64,000 nt of DNA from Actinoallomurus sp. (GTDB lineage: Bacteria; Actinomycetota; Actinomycetes; Streptosporangiales; Streptosporangiaceae): the NCBI GenBank assembly GCA_025964625.1, contig JAOPYL010000042.1, positions 18,850 through 82,849 on the forward strand, read 5' to 3'. The notes under the pieces are model-generated. The model saw only the letters and a program-made list of their open reading frames with translations, made no database searches and had not been told where the DNA came from. Position 1 is the first letter of the stretch; each line of letters starts with the position of its first letter. Position numbers and translations under genes: made by a program. Shown here one piece after another: positions 35,972-44,843 of the stretch.

Positions 35972-36148
35972 TCAGACGCCGAGGACGCCGCCGAACCCCC
36001 TGTTCGACGACCGCGTCGCGTCGTAGGCGAGCGGGCAGGCCGGCACGAGCATGCGGATCGGCTCGGGCAGTCGGAAGTTCAGCTGCAGGACGTAACGGTC
36101 GGCATCGCTGCCGCCGGGCCGGGTGGCGAGGAAGCGGCACGCGGGCAT
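35972..36148 (-). pseudogene. 3' remnant of an unidentified gene behind groEL
   Basis: A 58-codon frame on the groEL strand has strong G/C third positions and reads like a protein end (ADRYVLQLNFRLPEPIRMLV, SSNRGFGGVLGV). There is no ribosome site, because the groEL terminator hairpin abuts its ATG. The frame is the same as that of groEL and ends 4 bases beyond the XPB stop. I read it as a surviving 3' fragment of a decayed gene. It could instead be a poorly translated small gene. No family was recognised. Confidence 0.35.
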
Positions 36149-36152
36149 GGCA

Positions 36153-36185
36153 AAGGGGCGGTCCCAGCACCAAGGACCGCCCCTT
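36153..36185 (-). terminator. groEL terminator
   Basis: AAGGGGCGGTCC (36153-36164) pairs perfectly with GGACCGCCCCTT (36174-36185) around a 9-base loop. In the leftward transcript the stem ends in CCCCTTTG, 11 bases after the groEL stop. Confidence 0.8.
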
Positions 36186-36196
36186 CCACCTGCGGA

Positions 36197-37939
<1,743 letters not shown>

Positions 37940-37944
37940 CTAGG

Positions 37945-37971
37945 TTGGCACTCTCAATGGCGGAGTGCCAA
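37945..37971 (-). promoter_or_regulatory. CIRCE element 1 of groEL (HrcA operator)
   Basis: TTGGCACTC, nine bases, then GAGTGCCAA: perfect 9-base arms with the canonical 9-base spacer, differing from consensus TTAGCACTC-N9-GAGTGCTAA only by compensating changes. It lies around the predicted transcription start and in the 5' leader. Confidence 0.92.
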
Positions 37972-37975
37972 CGCC

Positions 37976-38005
37976 TGTTTAGCACTCTACCCCGTCGAGT
38001 GCAAG
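37976..38005 (-). promoter_or_regulatory. groEL promoter with second, imperfect CIRCE
   Basis: On the minus strand -35 TTGCAC (38004-37999) and -10 TAAACA (37981-37976) are 17 bases apart. A second CIRCE-like site overlaps them: TTAGCACTC (37979-37987, a perfect consensus half), N9, GAGTGCAAG (37997-38005, the inner six bases matching). Repressor bound here would cover both promoter boxes. Two sites in tandem suggest tight, cooperative HrcA control. Confidence 0.75.
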
Positions 38006-38035
38006 CCACACCGCCCTCACCAGGCCGGACACGAC

Positions 38036-38063
38036 AAAGCCCGGCGCCGCAGCGCCGGGCTTT
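38036..38063 (-). terminator. Terminator of the cold-shock gene
   Basis: AAAGCCCGGCGC (38036-38047) and GCGCCGGGCTTT (38052-38063) form a perfect 12-base stem with a 4-base loop, 17 bases after the csp stop and just upstream of the groEL promoter. The leftward transcript ends the stem in TTTG. Confidence 0.85.
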
Positions 38064-38080
38064 GCCTGAAGGCCATGGGG

Positions 38081-38281
38081 TCAGAGCGTGCGCACCGACT
38101 CCGCCTGCGGACCCCGGTCGCTCTGCGTGATCTCGAACTCGACCCGCTGCCCCTGCTCGAGGCTGCGGTAGCCATCGGAAAGGATGGCCGAGTAGTGCAC
38201 GAATACGTCCCTGCCACCGTCGACCGCGATGAAGCCGTAGCCTTTGTCCGCGTTGAACCATTTGACGGTGCCTTGTGCCAT
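38081..38281 (-). CDS. Cold-shock protein, CspA family
   Basis: A 66-residue single-domain RNA chaperone starting [20 protein letters not shown], with the second RNA-binding motif DVFVHYSAI and a typical C terminus (QAESVRTL). It binds single-stranded RNA and DNA. GGGAG is 9 bases before ATG 38281. It is transcribed from its own promoter with a leader of about 110 bases and has its own terminator, so it is independent of groEL despite lying directly upstream. Confidence 0.95.
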   Translation of the reverse strand: MAQGTVKWFNADKGYGFIAVDGGRDVFVHYSAILSDGYRSLEQGQRVEFEITQSDRGPQAESVRTL

Positions 38282-38398
38282 TCCCAACACTCCCACCCGG
38301 GCAATCCCCGTGGTCATTTCCCACGGCTACCGACTCGAGCCCGCCGAAGGCGCGGAACCCGTCGGCCGCCCGAGACTCGGCTGTGGCGGCCATCGCCG

Positions 38399-38426
38399 AC
38401 CATACACACGGCTACGGTCCGTGCAA
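38399..38426 (-). promoter_or_regulatory. Predicted promoter of the cold-shock gene
   Basis: Minus-strand TTGCAC (38426-38421), a 16-base spacer and TATGGT (38404-38399). Transcription would begin near 38392 and leave a leader of about 110 bases before the ATG, as is common for cold-shock mRNAs with structured 5' ends. The gap 38282-38591 otherwise holds only the hairpin at 38556-38583. Confidence 0.5.
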
Positions 38427-38555
38427 CAGCCTTTACTCACGATGTGGGGACGGCCGATCCTGGTCAAAATCGGATCGCCCAATCAGGAACCGAGTCATCG
38501 GCCGGTAAACGCACTCCCGGCGTGACGCCATCAAGCCATCCGCGGCCCGGATCGG

Positions 38556-38583
38556 CGGTGCGGCGTGGTGGAGCGCCGCACCG
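38556..38583 (-). terminator. Terminator of the metM-metO operon
   Basis: CGGTGCGGCG (38556-38565) pairs with CGCCGCACCG (38574-38583) around an 8-base loop, 8 bases after the stop of the sulfur-carrier gene. Confidence 0.7.
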
Positions 38584-38591
38584 TCCCGTCC

Positions 38592-38870
38592 CTAGCCGCC
38601 GGCGACGGCCGGGATGATCGAGACCTGTGTGCCCTCCGGGGTCACGGTGTCCAGCCCGTCGGCGAAGCGAACGTCCTCCTCGCCCACGTAGACGTTGACG
38701 AACCGCCGGATCTTTCCGTTGTCGTCGAGGATGCGCGCGGCGATGCCGGAGAAGCTGGCCTCCAGGTCCGCGACGACCTCCCGCACGGTCGAGCCGGACG
38801 CCTTCACCTCGGCCTCGCCTGCGGTGTAGCTGCGGAGGATCGTCGGGATGCGGACGCTGATCGAGCTCAT
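38592..38870 (-). CDS. metO: Ubiquitin-like sulfur-carrier protein (MoaD/ThiS/CysO type), probable MetO
   Basis: A 92-residue beta-grasp protein (SISVRIPTILRSYTAGEAEV, VREVVADLEASFSGIAARIL, IRRFVNVYVGEEDVRFADG) ending IIPAVAGG. The C-terminal Gly-Gly is the site that is adenylated and turned into a thiocarboxylate sulfur donor. Its ATG overlaps the stop of the threonine synthase-like gene by four bases, so the pair is translationally coupled and both are under the SAM-I riboswitch. That context argues for sulfur delivery to homocysteine rather than to molybdopterin or thiamine. I recall that a MetM/MetO pair of this kind has been reported in Streptomyces. No activating E1-like enzyme is in the window. 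Confidence 0.82.
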   Translation of the reverse strand: MSSISVRIPTILRSYTAGEAEVKASGSTVREVVADLEASFSGIAARILDDNGKIRRFVNVYVGEEDVRFADGLDTVTPEGTQVSIIPAVAGG

Positions 38871-40111
38871 GCCAGCCCTGCCTTCCGGAATGCGTCGAGA
38901 GAGGGAGCGATGTTCGCGGACGGCCGCGCCACCGGGGCCACCGCGTCCAGGGTCTTCAGGCCGTCACCGGAGTTGATGAAGACCGTCTCGGCGTCCGGGT
39001 CGAGCACTCCGGTGTCCAGCAGCTTGCGCAGCGCGCCGAGCGTGACGCCGCCGGCCGTCTCACCGAAGATCCCCTCGGTCCGCGCGAGCAGTCTGATGCT
39101 GTCGACGACCTCGGCGTCGGAGACGTCCTCGATGGCGCCGCCGGTCCGGCGGACGGCGTCCAGGACGTACGGCCCGTCGGCCGGGTTGCCGATCGCGAGC
39201 GACTTGGCGATGGTGTCCGGCTTCACCGGCTGCACGACGTCGTGGCCGGCCTTGAACGCCGCCGACACCGGCGAGCACCCGGTCGCCTGCGCGCCGAACA
39301 CCTTGTACGGCTTGTCCTCGACCAGGCCCAGCTTGATGAACTCCTGGAACGCCTTGTCGATCTTCGTGAGCTGGGAGCCGGAGGCGATGGGGACGACGAT
39401 CTGGTCGGGCAGCCGCCAGCCGAGCTGCTCGGCCACCTCGTACCCGATCGTCTTGGAGCCCTCGGCGTAGTAGGGCCGCACGTTGACGTTCACGAACGCC
39501 CACTCGTCCTGCTCGCCGGCGATCTCGGACGCCAGCCGGTTGACGTCGTCGTAGTTGCCGTCGACGGTCACGAACATCCCGCCGTACACGGCGGTGGTGA
39601 CGATCTTCTGCTGTTCGAGATCCGACGGCACGAACACCGCGCTGCGGATGCCGGCGCGCGCCGCCGCGGCCGCCACCGCGTTGGCCAGGTTGCCGGTGGA
39701 CGGACAGGCCAGCACCTTGAAGCCGAGCTCGCGGGCGGCGGCCAGAGCGACCGCGACGACGCGGTCCTTGAACGAGTGGGTGGGGTTGCCGCTGTCGTCC
39801 TTGACCCACAGGGACCGCATCCCGAGCGACTCCGCGAGGTTGTCGGCGCGCACCAGGCGCGTGAATCCGGGCTCGGTGTTGGGCGTGTCGACGACATCCG
39901 ACGGCACGGGAAGCAGGTCGCGGTACCGCCAGATGTTGCGGGGACCCGCCTCGATCCGCTCGCGGGTGACACCGTCGTAGTCGTAGGTCACCTCGAGCGG
40001 GCCGAAACACAGCTCACAGGCGTAACGCGGGCCGAGATCATAGGATTCTCCGCATTCACGGCAGGTGAGCGCGGTTGCCGGACCGAGGTTCCGGACGGAT
40101 GTCTGCGACAT
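38867..40111 (-). CDS. metM: Threonine synthase-like PLP enzyme, probable homocysteine synthase MetM
   Basis: A 414-residue fold-type II PLP enzyme that automated annotation would call ThrC. An N-terminal zinc ribbon has Cys17, Cys20, Cys32 and Cys35. The PLP lysine is Lys115 in NPTHSFKDRVV. The phosphate-binding loop is CPSTGNLANAVAAAAARAG, and SGSQLTKIDKAFQEF follows. Threonine synthases act on O-phosphohomoserine. Here the gene sits behind a SAM-I riboswitch and is coupled to a thiocarboxylate-type sulfur carrier, so replacing the phosphate by sulfur to give homocysteine is the better reading. Plain threonine synthase is the alternative. The enzyme class is sure; the specific reaction is inference supported by regulation, gene pairing and recalled literature. 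Confidence 0.82.
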   Translation of the reverse strand: MSQTSVRNLGPATALTCRECGESYDLGPRYACELCFGPLEVTYDYDGVTRERIEAGPRNIWRYRDLLPVPSDVVDTPNTEPGFTRLVRADNLAESLGMRSLWVKDDSGNPTHSFKDRVVAVALAAARELGFKVLACPSTGNLANAVAAAAARAGIRSAVFVPSDLEQQKIVTTAVYGGMFVTVDGNYDDVNRLASEIAGEQDEWAFVNVNVRPYYAEGSKTIGYEVAEQLGWRLPDQIVVPIASGSQLTKIDKAFQEFIKLGLVEDKPYKVFGAQATGCSPVSAAFKAGHDVVQPVKPDTIAKSLAIGNPADGPYVLDAVRRTGGAIEDVSDAEVVDSIRLLARTEGIFGETAGGVTLGALRKLLDTGVLDPDAETVFINSGDGLKTLDAVAPVARPSANIAPSLDAFRKAGLA

Positions 40112-40128
40112 GGAGCGAGGCCTCTCTC

Positions 40129-40298
40129 CTCATCTTTCCCGTGCCACTTTGGTCACGAGCCGGAGTTGGCACCTGTCCCGGGCGGCCTCGCTGTCAGACT
40201 GGCGAGTTGCGGCGTGCCGAAGGCACGCATGTGGACCGCATAGTCCGGGAGGGTTGCCGGGGCTTCAACGGGCCGGTCCCTCCACCCCTCTGGATGAG
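40129..40298 (-). promoter_or_regulatory. SAM-I (S-box) riboswitch of metM-metO
   Basis: Read leftward, the RNA shows the S-box core in order: P1 strand CTCATC, AGAGGGGTGGAGGGA, GGCCCGTTGAAGCC, GGCAACC, an extended P3 region with a CGTGCC-TTCG-GGCACG-like hairpin, GGTGCCAACTCC, P4, and the closing P1 strand GATGAG. The kink-turn, pseudoknot and SAM-pocket bases match the SAM-I consensus. The closing strand runs directly into GAGGAGAGAGG, the ribosome site of the downstream ATG at 40111. SAM-stabilised P1 could therefore block translation; I see no separate terminator. At 170 bases it is longer than average because of the P3 insertion. Confidence 0.9.
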
Positions 40299-40467
40299 CG
40301 GTATTAAGTTGTAACGGCAACTGTATACGCGACTGACCGGTTCCCCGCCACCGGGTCTCAGGCCGCGAGACGTCCGGCACGGGACGGCTTCCCTCTTTAT
40401 CACAACGAAACGGGCACCGTCGGACCTGCCTCGATCGGGCTCCACGCCGGGCGGTTACCCTCCCCCC

Positions 40468-41889
40468 ATGGCTGACACGCAGGTGCTCGTCGCGTCCAAC
40501 CGGGGCCCTGTCTCGTTCGCGCTGGCCGGCGACGGGACGCTGTCGATGCGGCGCGGCGCGGGCGGTCTCGTCTCCGCCCTCGCCGGGGTGGGCGGGGACA
40601 TCCTGTGGGTCTGCGCCGCGCTGTCGGACGCCGATCGCGCCGCCGCCCGCAGGGCACCGGACGACCGGCTGGACGTCCCCGGCGTCGGAGCCGTGCGGAT
40701 GCTGGACATACCGGCCGGCACCTTCCACCGGGCCTACAACGCGGTCGCCAACTCGACGCTGTGGTTCGTGCATCACATGCTGTACGACACCGCGAACAAG
40801 CCGCACTTCGACGCCCGCTCCCGGCGCGACTGGCAGTCGTATGAGGCCTACAACGCGGCGTTCGCCGACGCGCTGGCCCAGGACGCCCCGCCCGGCGCCA
40901 AGGTCGCCGTTCAGGACTACCACCTGGCGCTCGCCCCCAAGCTGCTGCGCGAACGCCGTCCCGACGTGAAGATCGCGCATTTCTCGCACACGCCGTGGGC
41001 GCCCGCGGAGTACTACCGGCTGCTGCCGGACGACATCGGGTGCCAGGTACTCGAGGGGATCCTGGGCGCCGACCACGCCGGCTTCCTCACCGGCCGCTGG
41101 GCCGACGCGTTCCTCGACTGCTGTGCCGTCATCCTGCGGGCCAAGGTGGACCGCGCGGCACGTACGGTCGCCTTCCGCGGGCACGTCACCCGGATCGGCG
41201 TGCACGGCCTCGGCGTCGACGGGGAGTCACTCCGCGCCCGTGCCGGCGAGCCGGACGTGGCCGCCCGCGCCGGCACGCTGCGCGAGCAGGTCGGCGACCG
41301 GCGACTCATCGTGCGCGTCGACCGCACCGAGCTGTCCAAGAACATCGTGCGCGGCCTGGCCGCCTACCGCGAGATGCTCGCCAAGCACCCCGAGTGGCAC
41401 GGCAGGGTCGTCCACGTCGCATTCGCCTATCCGTCACGGCACGACCTCCCGGAGTACCGGGAGTACACCGCCGCCGTGCAGCGGACCGCGGCGGAGATCT
41501 CCGACGAGTTCGGCCACGACGCGTGGGAGCCGCTGATCCTGCAGGTGAACGACGACTATCCGCGCTCGCTCGCGGCGTACGGCTTGGCCGACGTGCTGCT
41601 CGTCAACCCGATCCGGGACGGCATGAACCTCGTCGCCAAGGAGGGGCCGGTGCTGTCGCGGCAGGGATGCGCGCTGGTGCTGTCGCGCGAGGCGGGAGCC
41701 GCCGCCGAACTGGCCGGCGACGCGATCCTGGTGAACCCGTTCGACGTGTCACAGACCGCCGAAGCGCTGCACCAGGCGCTGCTCATGCCGCGCGACGAGC
41801 GGGCCGAACGCTGCGAGCGCCTCGCCGCGGCCGCCACCGCGCTGCCGCCGCAGCGATGGCTCGCCGACCAGCTCGCCGCCCTGGTGTGA
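40468..41889 (+). CDS. otsA: Trehalose-6-phosphate synthase
   Basis: A 473-residue GT20 glycosyltransferase making trehalose 6-phosphate from UDP- or GDP-glucose and glucose 6-phosphate. Signatures: VLVASNRGPVSFAL at the start, VQDYHLALAPKLLRERRPD, HFSHTPWAPAEYYRLLP, IVRVDRTELSKNIVRGL, and the donor site VNPIRDGMNLVAKEGPVL. The phosphatase partner otsB lies 3 kb away on the other strand, with an ECF sigma factor, a kinase and a PadR gene between. Trehalose here would serve as osmoprotectant and spore or stress reserve. Confidence 0.93.
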   Translation: MADTQVLVASNRGPVSFALAGDGTLSMRRGAGGLVSALAGVGGDILWVCAALSDADRAAARRAPDDRLDVPGVGAVRMLDIPAGTFHRAYNAVANSTLWFVHHMLYDTANKPHFDARSRRDWQSYEAYNAAFADALAQDAPPGAKVAVQDYHLALAPKLLRERRPDVKIAHFSHTPWAPAEYYRLLPDDIGCQVLEGILGADHAGFLTGRWADAFLDCCAVILRAKVDRAARTVAFRGHVTRIGVHGLGVDGESLRARAGEPDVAARAGTLREQVGDRRLIVRVDRTELSKNIVRGLAAYREMLAKHPEWHGRVVHVAFAYPSRHDLPEYREYTAAVQRTAAEISDEFGHDAWEPLILQVNDDYPRSLAAYGLADVLLVNPIRDGMNLVAKEGPVLSRQGCALVLSREAGAAAELAGDAILVNPFDVSQTAEALHQALLMPRDERAERCERLAAAATALPPQRWLADQLAALV

Positions 41890-41899
41890 ATGGCCGGCC

Positions 41900-42451
41900 T
41901 CAGTTGTAGCCGTCGCCCAGCGACTGGCGGACCTGCTTGCGCGCCTCGTGGATTCGGGACTTCACGGTGCCCAGCGGCAGGCCGAGCTGCTTGGCGATCT
42001 CGCTGTACTCCAGCTGGGACACGTCGCGCAGCACCAGCGCCTCGATGAGGTCCGGCTTGCGGCGTTCGAGATCCTCCATGGCGTCCAGGATGTCCACCCG
42101 CGATCCAGCGATGACGCTGGTGCGGCGGGGATCCGGCCGCTGGTGGGGCAGCTCGCCGCCCTGCTCAATCGACCGGCGCTTGAGCGAGCGGTACGTCGAG
42201 CGCGCCGAGTTGGCCACCACCACGTGCAGCCACGTGCTGAAGCGCGAACGCCCCTCGAACCGGCCGATGTTCCTCGCCACCAGCACCAGCGCGTCCTGGC
42301 AGGCCTCCTCGGCGTCCTGGCGGCACGGCAGGAACCGGGCGCAGTGCCGCAGCACATTCGGCTCGATCACCCGGATCAGGTCGTTCAGCGCGTCCCGATC
42401 CCCTTCCGCGGCCCGCTGAGCCAGTTCCTCGGTCCGCTCGTCGTACGCCAT
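41900..42451 (-). CDS. ECF RNA polymerase sigma factor
   Basis: A 183-residue sigma-70 family protein. Region 2 is at about 15-85 (DALNDLIRVIEPNVLRHCARF, DAEEACQDALVLVARNIGRF, FSTWLHVVVANSARSTYR). Region 4 is at about 125-180 (LRDVSQLEYSEIAKQLGLPLGTVKSRIHEARKQVRQSL). There is no adjacent anti-sigma gene; instead a divergent transmembrane Ser/Thr kinase starts 54 bases away. ECF factors linked to such kinases can be controlled by phosphorylation, which is a hypothesis here. Confidence 0.92.
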   Translation of the reverse strand: MAYDERTEELAQRAAEGDRDALNDLIRVIEPNVLRHCARFLPCRQDAEEACQDALVLVARNIGRFEGRSRFSTWLHVVVANSARSTYRSLKRRSIEQGGELPHQRPDPRRTSVIAGSRVDILDAMEDLERRKPDLIEALVLRDVSQLEYSEIAKQLGLPLGTVKSRIHEARKQVRQSLGDGYN

Positions 42452-42505
42452 GACCCGCCCTCGCCCTCACCGTCGCCCCGTATTGGGCATGATACGGGGG
42501 TGTCC

Positions 42506-44233
42506 ATGCCTTCGACTGTCGGCCGTTACCGAATTGATCGCGCACTGGGATCGGGAGCATTCGCCTCCGTGTGGCTCGCCCATGACGAGGTTCTCGACGC
42601 CCAGGTTGCGGTGAAGCTGCTGGCCGGCGGCCTCATCGACGACCTCGACGTGCGCGACCGCTTCCTCGAGGAGGCCAAGATCCTGCGCCGGGCCGACTCC
42701 GAACGGCTCGTACGCGTGCACGACATCGGTGAGCTCGACGACGGGCGGCCCTACTTCGTCATGTCGTACGCCGACCTCGGCACGCTCGCCGACCGGATGA
42801 AGAACCGCGAGCTGCCGGTAGCCGAGGCGTTGCGGCTGGCCACAGAGGTCGCGCACGGCGTCGAGGTCATCAACAGGCTCGGGGTGATCCACCGCGACCT
42901 GAAACCGTCGAACGTCCTGTTCCAGTCGACGACCGACGGCGGCGAGCGGCTGCTGATCGCCGACCTCGGGCTGGCCAAGGCGCTCGCGCACGCATCGGGG
43001 GCCTTCACGCTCCCGGTCGGCACGCCCGGGTACATGTCCCCCGAGCAGGCCCGGTTCGGCGGCGGCCTCGACGTCCGCGCGGACGTGTACGGCCTGGGCG
43101 CGCTCACCTATCACCTCATGACCGGCCGGCCACCGGGCACCGCGCCGGTGCTCGTACCGCCCAGCGCCATCCGGCCGGGTCTCCCGCCGGCCGTCGACGA
43201 GATAGTGATGCGGGCCCTGGAAGCGGACCGCGAACGCCGGTGGCCGTCCGCCGAGGCGTTCGCCGCCGCCCTCGGCGTCCCGCTGGCGTCGGCGCGCGAA
43301 GAGAGCCTGAGCGACCGGCCGGAGGAGGGCGGCCCGCAGGACGAGACGGTGGACGACGCCCCGCCGACCGGCACGGAGACGATGCACGACTCCGCCTCGG
43401 GCACGGCCGATGGCTCCGAGCCGGAGGCGGTCCGCGACTACGGTTCGGGAACGGTGCGCGACTCTGGGCCGGGCCGCGAGTCGCCCGAGGACCCGACCGT
43501 GCAGGTGCCGCCGCCGTACGATCCGGGCGACCAGACGACCGAGGACCCGCCCGCGGAGCCGGAGTCTCCCGACAAGACGCTCGTCGACTTCCGGATCGAC
43601 CGGCCGCGTGAGCGGAGCGAGCACCTGCAGCCCGAGTCCCGCCAGGAATCCCAGCCCGGAAAGCCCCGCCGCAAACGGCTGCTGGTCGTCGTCGGGCTGG
43701 CCGCGGTACTGGCCGTGGGGGGCGGGGGCGCTTACGCCATCGGCAAGCTCACCGGTTCGAAGTCGGCCAAGCCCGGGGACACGTTCGTCACGGTCACCGA
43801 CGTGACGGGACGGCTGAGCCTGCGTGTGCCGCCGGCCTGGAAGCTTCAGTCGCAGCACACCACCTGGCCCGTCCCGGTCAACGACCGCGCGCAGGCGCCG
43901 GCCCTGCGCGCCACGCCCGACTACGACCAGTTCGTCAGGGACGACGTGGCGACCCCGGGGGTTTTCGCGGGGCTGACCCACGACCTGAGCGTCAAGCTGC
44001 CTCCGGTCACGCTGGGCACGCATCGCGCGAAGTGCACCGAGAGTGCGCCCCGGTCGTACCACCACGGCTCGCTGAGCGGCGAGATCACGCCGTGGCACTG
44101 CGGCACGATCACGATCAGCGAGGTCGGGCTGCGGGACTCGAGCGGGAAGTTCGGGCTGTGGGTCCGGGTAAAGCTGACCGGTCCCCCGGACATCACGCAG
44201 CAGATCCTGGACAGCATCCGGACCAAGAGTTGA
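42506..44233 (+). CDS. Receptor-type Ser/Thr protein kinase (PknB family)
   Basis: A 575-residue kinase. Catalytic domain (about 5-265): GSGAFASVW loop, VAVKLL lysine, VIHRDLKPSNVLF, IADLGLAKA (DLG instead of DFG) and GTPGYMSPEQ. A long acidic, Pro/Thr-rich linker follows (about 270-390). Then one membrane helix (LLVVVGLAAVLAVGGGGAYAI) and an extracytoplasmic C-terminal domain of about 135 residues beginning TFVTVTDVTGRLSLRVPPAW, without PASTA repeats. ATG 42506 follows GGGGG by 5 bases; GTG 42500 is the alternative. It is divergent from the ECF sigma gene. Confidence 0.9.
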   Translation: MPSTVGRYRIDRALGSGAFASVWLAHDEVLDAQVAVKLLAGGLIDDLDVRDRFLEEAKILRRADSERLVRVHDIGELDDGRPYFVMSYADLGTLADRMKNRELPVAEALRLATEVAHGVEVINRLGVIHRDLKPSNVLFQSTTDGGERLLIADLGLAKALAHASGAFTLPVGTPGYMSPEQARFGGGLDVRADVYGLGALTYHLMTGRPPGTAPVLVPPSAIRPGLPPAVDEIVMRALEADRERRWPSAEAFAAALGVPLASAREESLSDRPEEGGPQDETVDDAPPTGTETMHDSASGTADGSEPEAVRDYGSGTVRDSGPGRESPEDPTVQVPPPYDPGDQTTEDPPAEPESPDKTLVDFRIDRPRERSEHLQPESRQESQPGKPRRKRLLVVVGLAAVLAVGGGGAYAIGKLTGSKSAKPGDTFVTVTDVTGRLSLRVPPAWKLQSQHTTWPVPVNDRAQAPALRATPDYDQFVRDDVATPGVFAGLTHDLSVKLPPVTLGTHRAKCTESAPRSYHHGSLSGEITPWHCGTITISEVGLRDSSGKFGLWVRVKLTGPPDITQQILDSIRTKS

Positions 44234-44267
44234 CCTCGCGTACGATATATCGTTAATAGATCGTACG
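44230..44267 (+). promoter_or_regulatory. padR promoter with palindromic operator
   Basis: TTGACC (44230-44235) and TTAATA/TAATAG (44253-44259) are 17-18 bases apart. Arms CGTACGAT (44239-44246) and ATCGTACG (44260-44267) flank 13 bases, and a perfect 12-base palindrome ACGATATATCGT lies at 44242-44253, inside the spacer. The layout fits PadR autorepression. Confidence 0.6.
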
Positions 44268-44276
44268 GGAGAGGTC

Positions 44277-44813
44277 ATGCGCAGACGACCCATGCACAGC
44301 GAGGACCGCGCGGCGTTCGGCGGCTGGGGCCCGGGCTTCGTCCCCCGCGGCCGGGGCGGCCGCGGGGGACGCCGCACGAAGCGCGGGAACGTGCGGGCGG
44401 CGATCGTCGCGCTGCTGGCCGAGCGGCCCATGCACGGTTACGAGATGATCCAGGAACTCGAGAGCCGCACCGGCGGGCTGTGGCGGCCAAGTCCGGGATC
44501 GGTCTACCCCACGCTGCAGCTGCTCGAGGACGAAGGACTGATCTCGGGGGAGCAGACGTCGGGCAAGCGGCTGTTCGCGCTGACGGAGACCGGGCGCGCC
44601 GAGGCCGGCACCCAGCAGACCCCGCCCTGGGCGGAGATCACCGAAGACGCCGGCGAGGCCGCCACGCACGTCCACACCGCGATGGGCCAGTTGATGATGG
44701 CCATCCGCCAGGTGATGCACGCCGGCAACGAGGAGCAGCGCGAACGCGCCCTCGACGTCATCAACGACGCCCGGCGCCGCCTGTACGGAATTCTCGCCGA
44801 CGACCAGGACTGA
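44277..44813 (+). CDS. PadR family transcriptional regulator
   Basis: A 178-residue winged-helix regulator. After a Gly/Arg-rich head of about 35 residues (GGWGPGFVPRGRGGRGG) comes the PadR core: VRAAIVALLAERPMHGYEMI, WRPSPGSVYPTLQLLEDEGL and FALTETGRAE. The C-terminal part is helical and of the longer subfamily type. GGGAGAGG precedes ATG 44277. It starts 43 bases after the kinase gene but has its own promoter and operator. No transporter target is adjacent. Confidence 0.9.
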   Translation: MRRRPMHSEDRAAFGGWGPGFVPRGRGGRGGRRTKRGNVRAAIVALLAERPMHGYEMIQELESRTGGLWRPSPGSVYPTLQLLEDEGLISGEQTSGKRLFALTETGRAEAGTQQTPPWAEITEDAGEAATHVHTAMGQLMMAIRQVMHAGNEEQRERALDVINDARRRLYGILADDQD

Positions 44814-44836
44814 GAGCGCCCTCCGGCCGGGCGCTC
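44814..44836. terminator. Bidirectional terminator between padR and otsB
   Basis: GAGCGCCC (44814-44821) pairs with GGGCGCTC (44829-44836) around a 7-base loop. It starts directly after the padR stop and ends 7 bases before the otsB stop. Confidence 0.7.
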
Positions 44837-44843
44837 CGGCCTC

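Noticed and set aside
38867..40111. Calling the gene plain threonine synthase.
   Set aside because: A SAM-I riboswitch and a coupled sulfur carrier are not expected for threonine synthesis. Kept as an alternative, not the main call.
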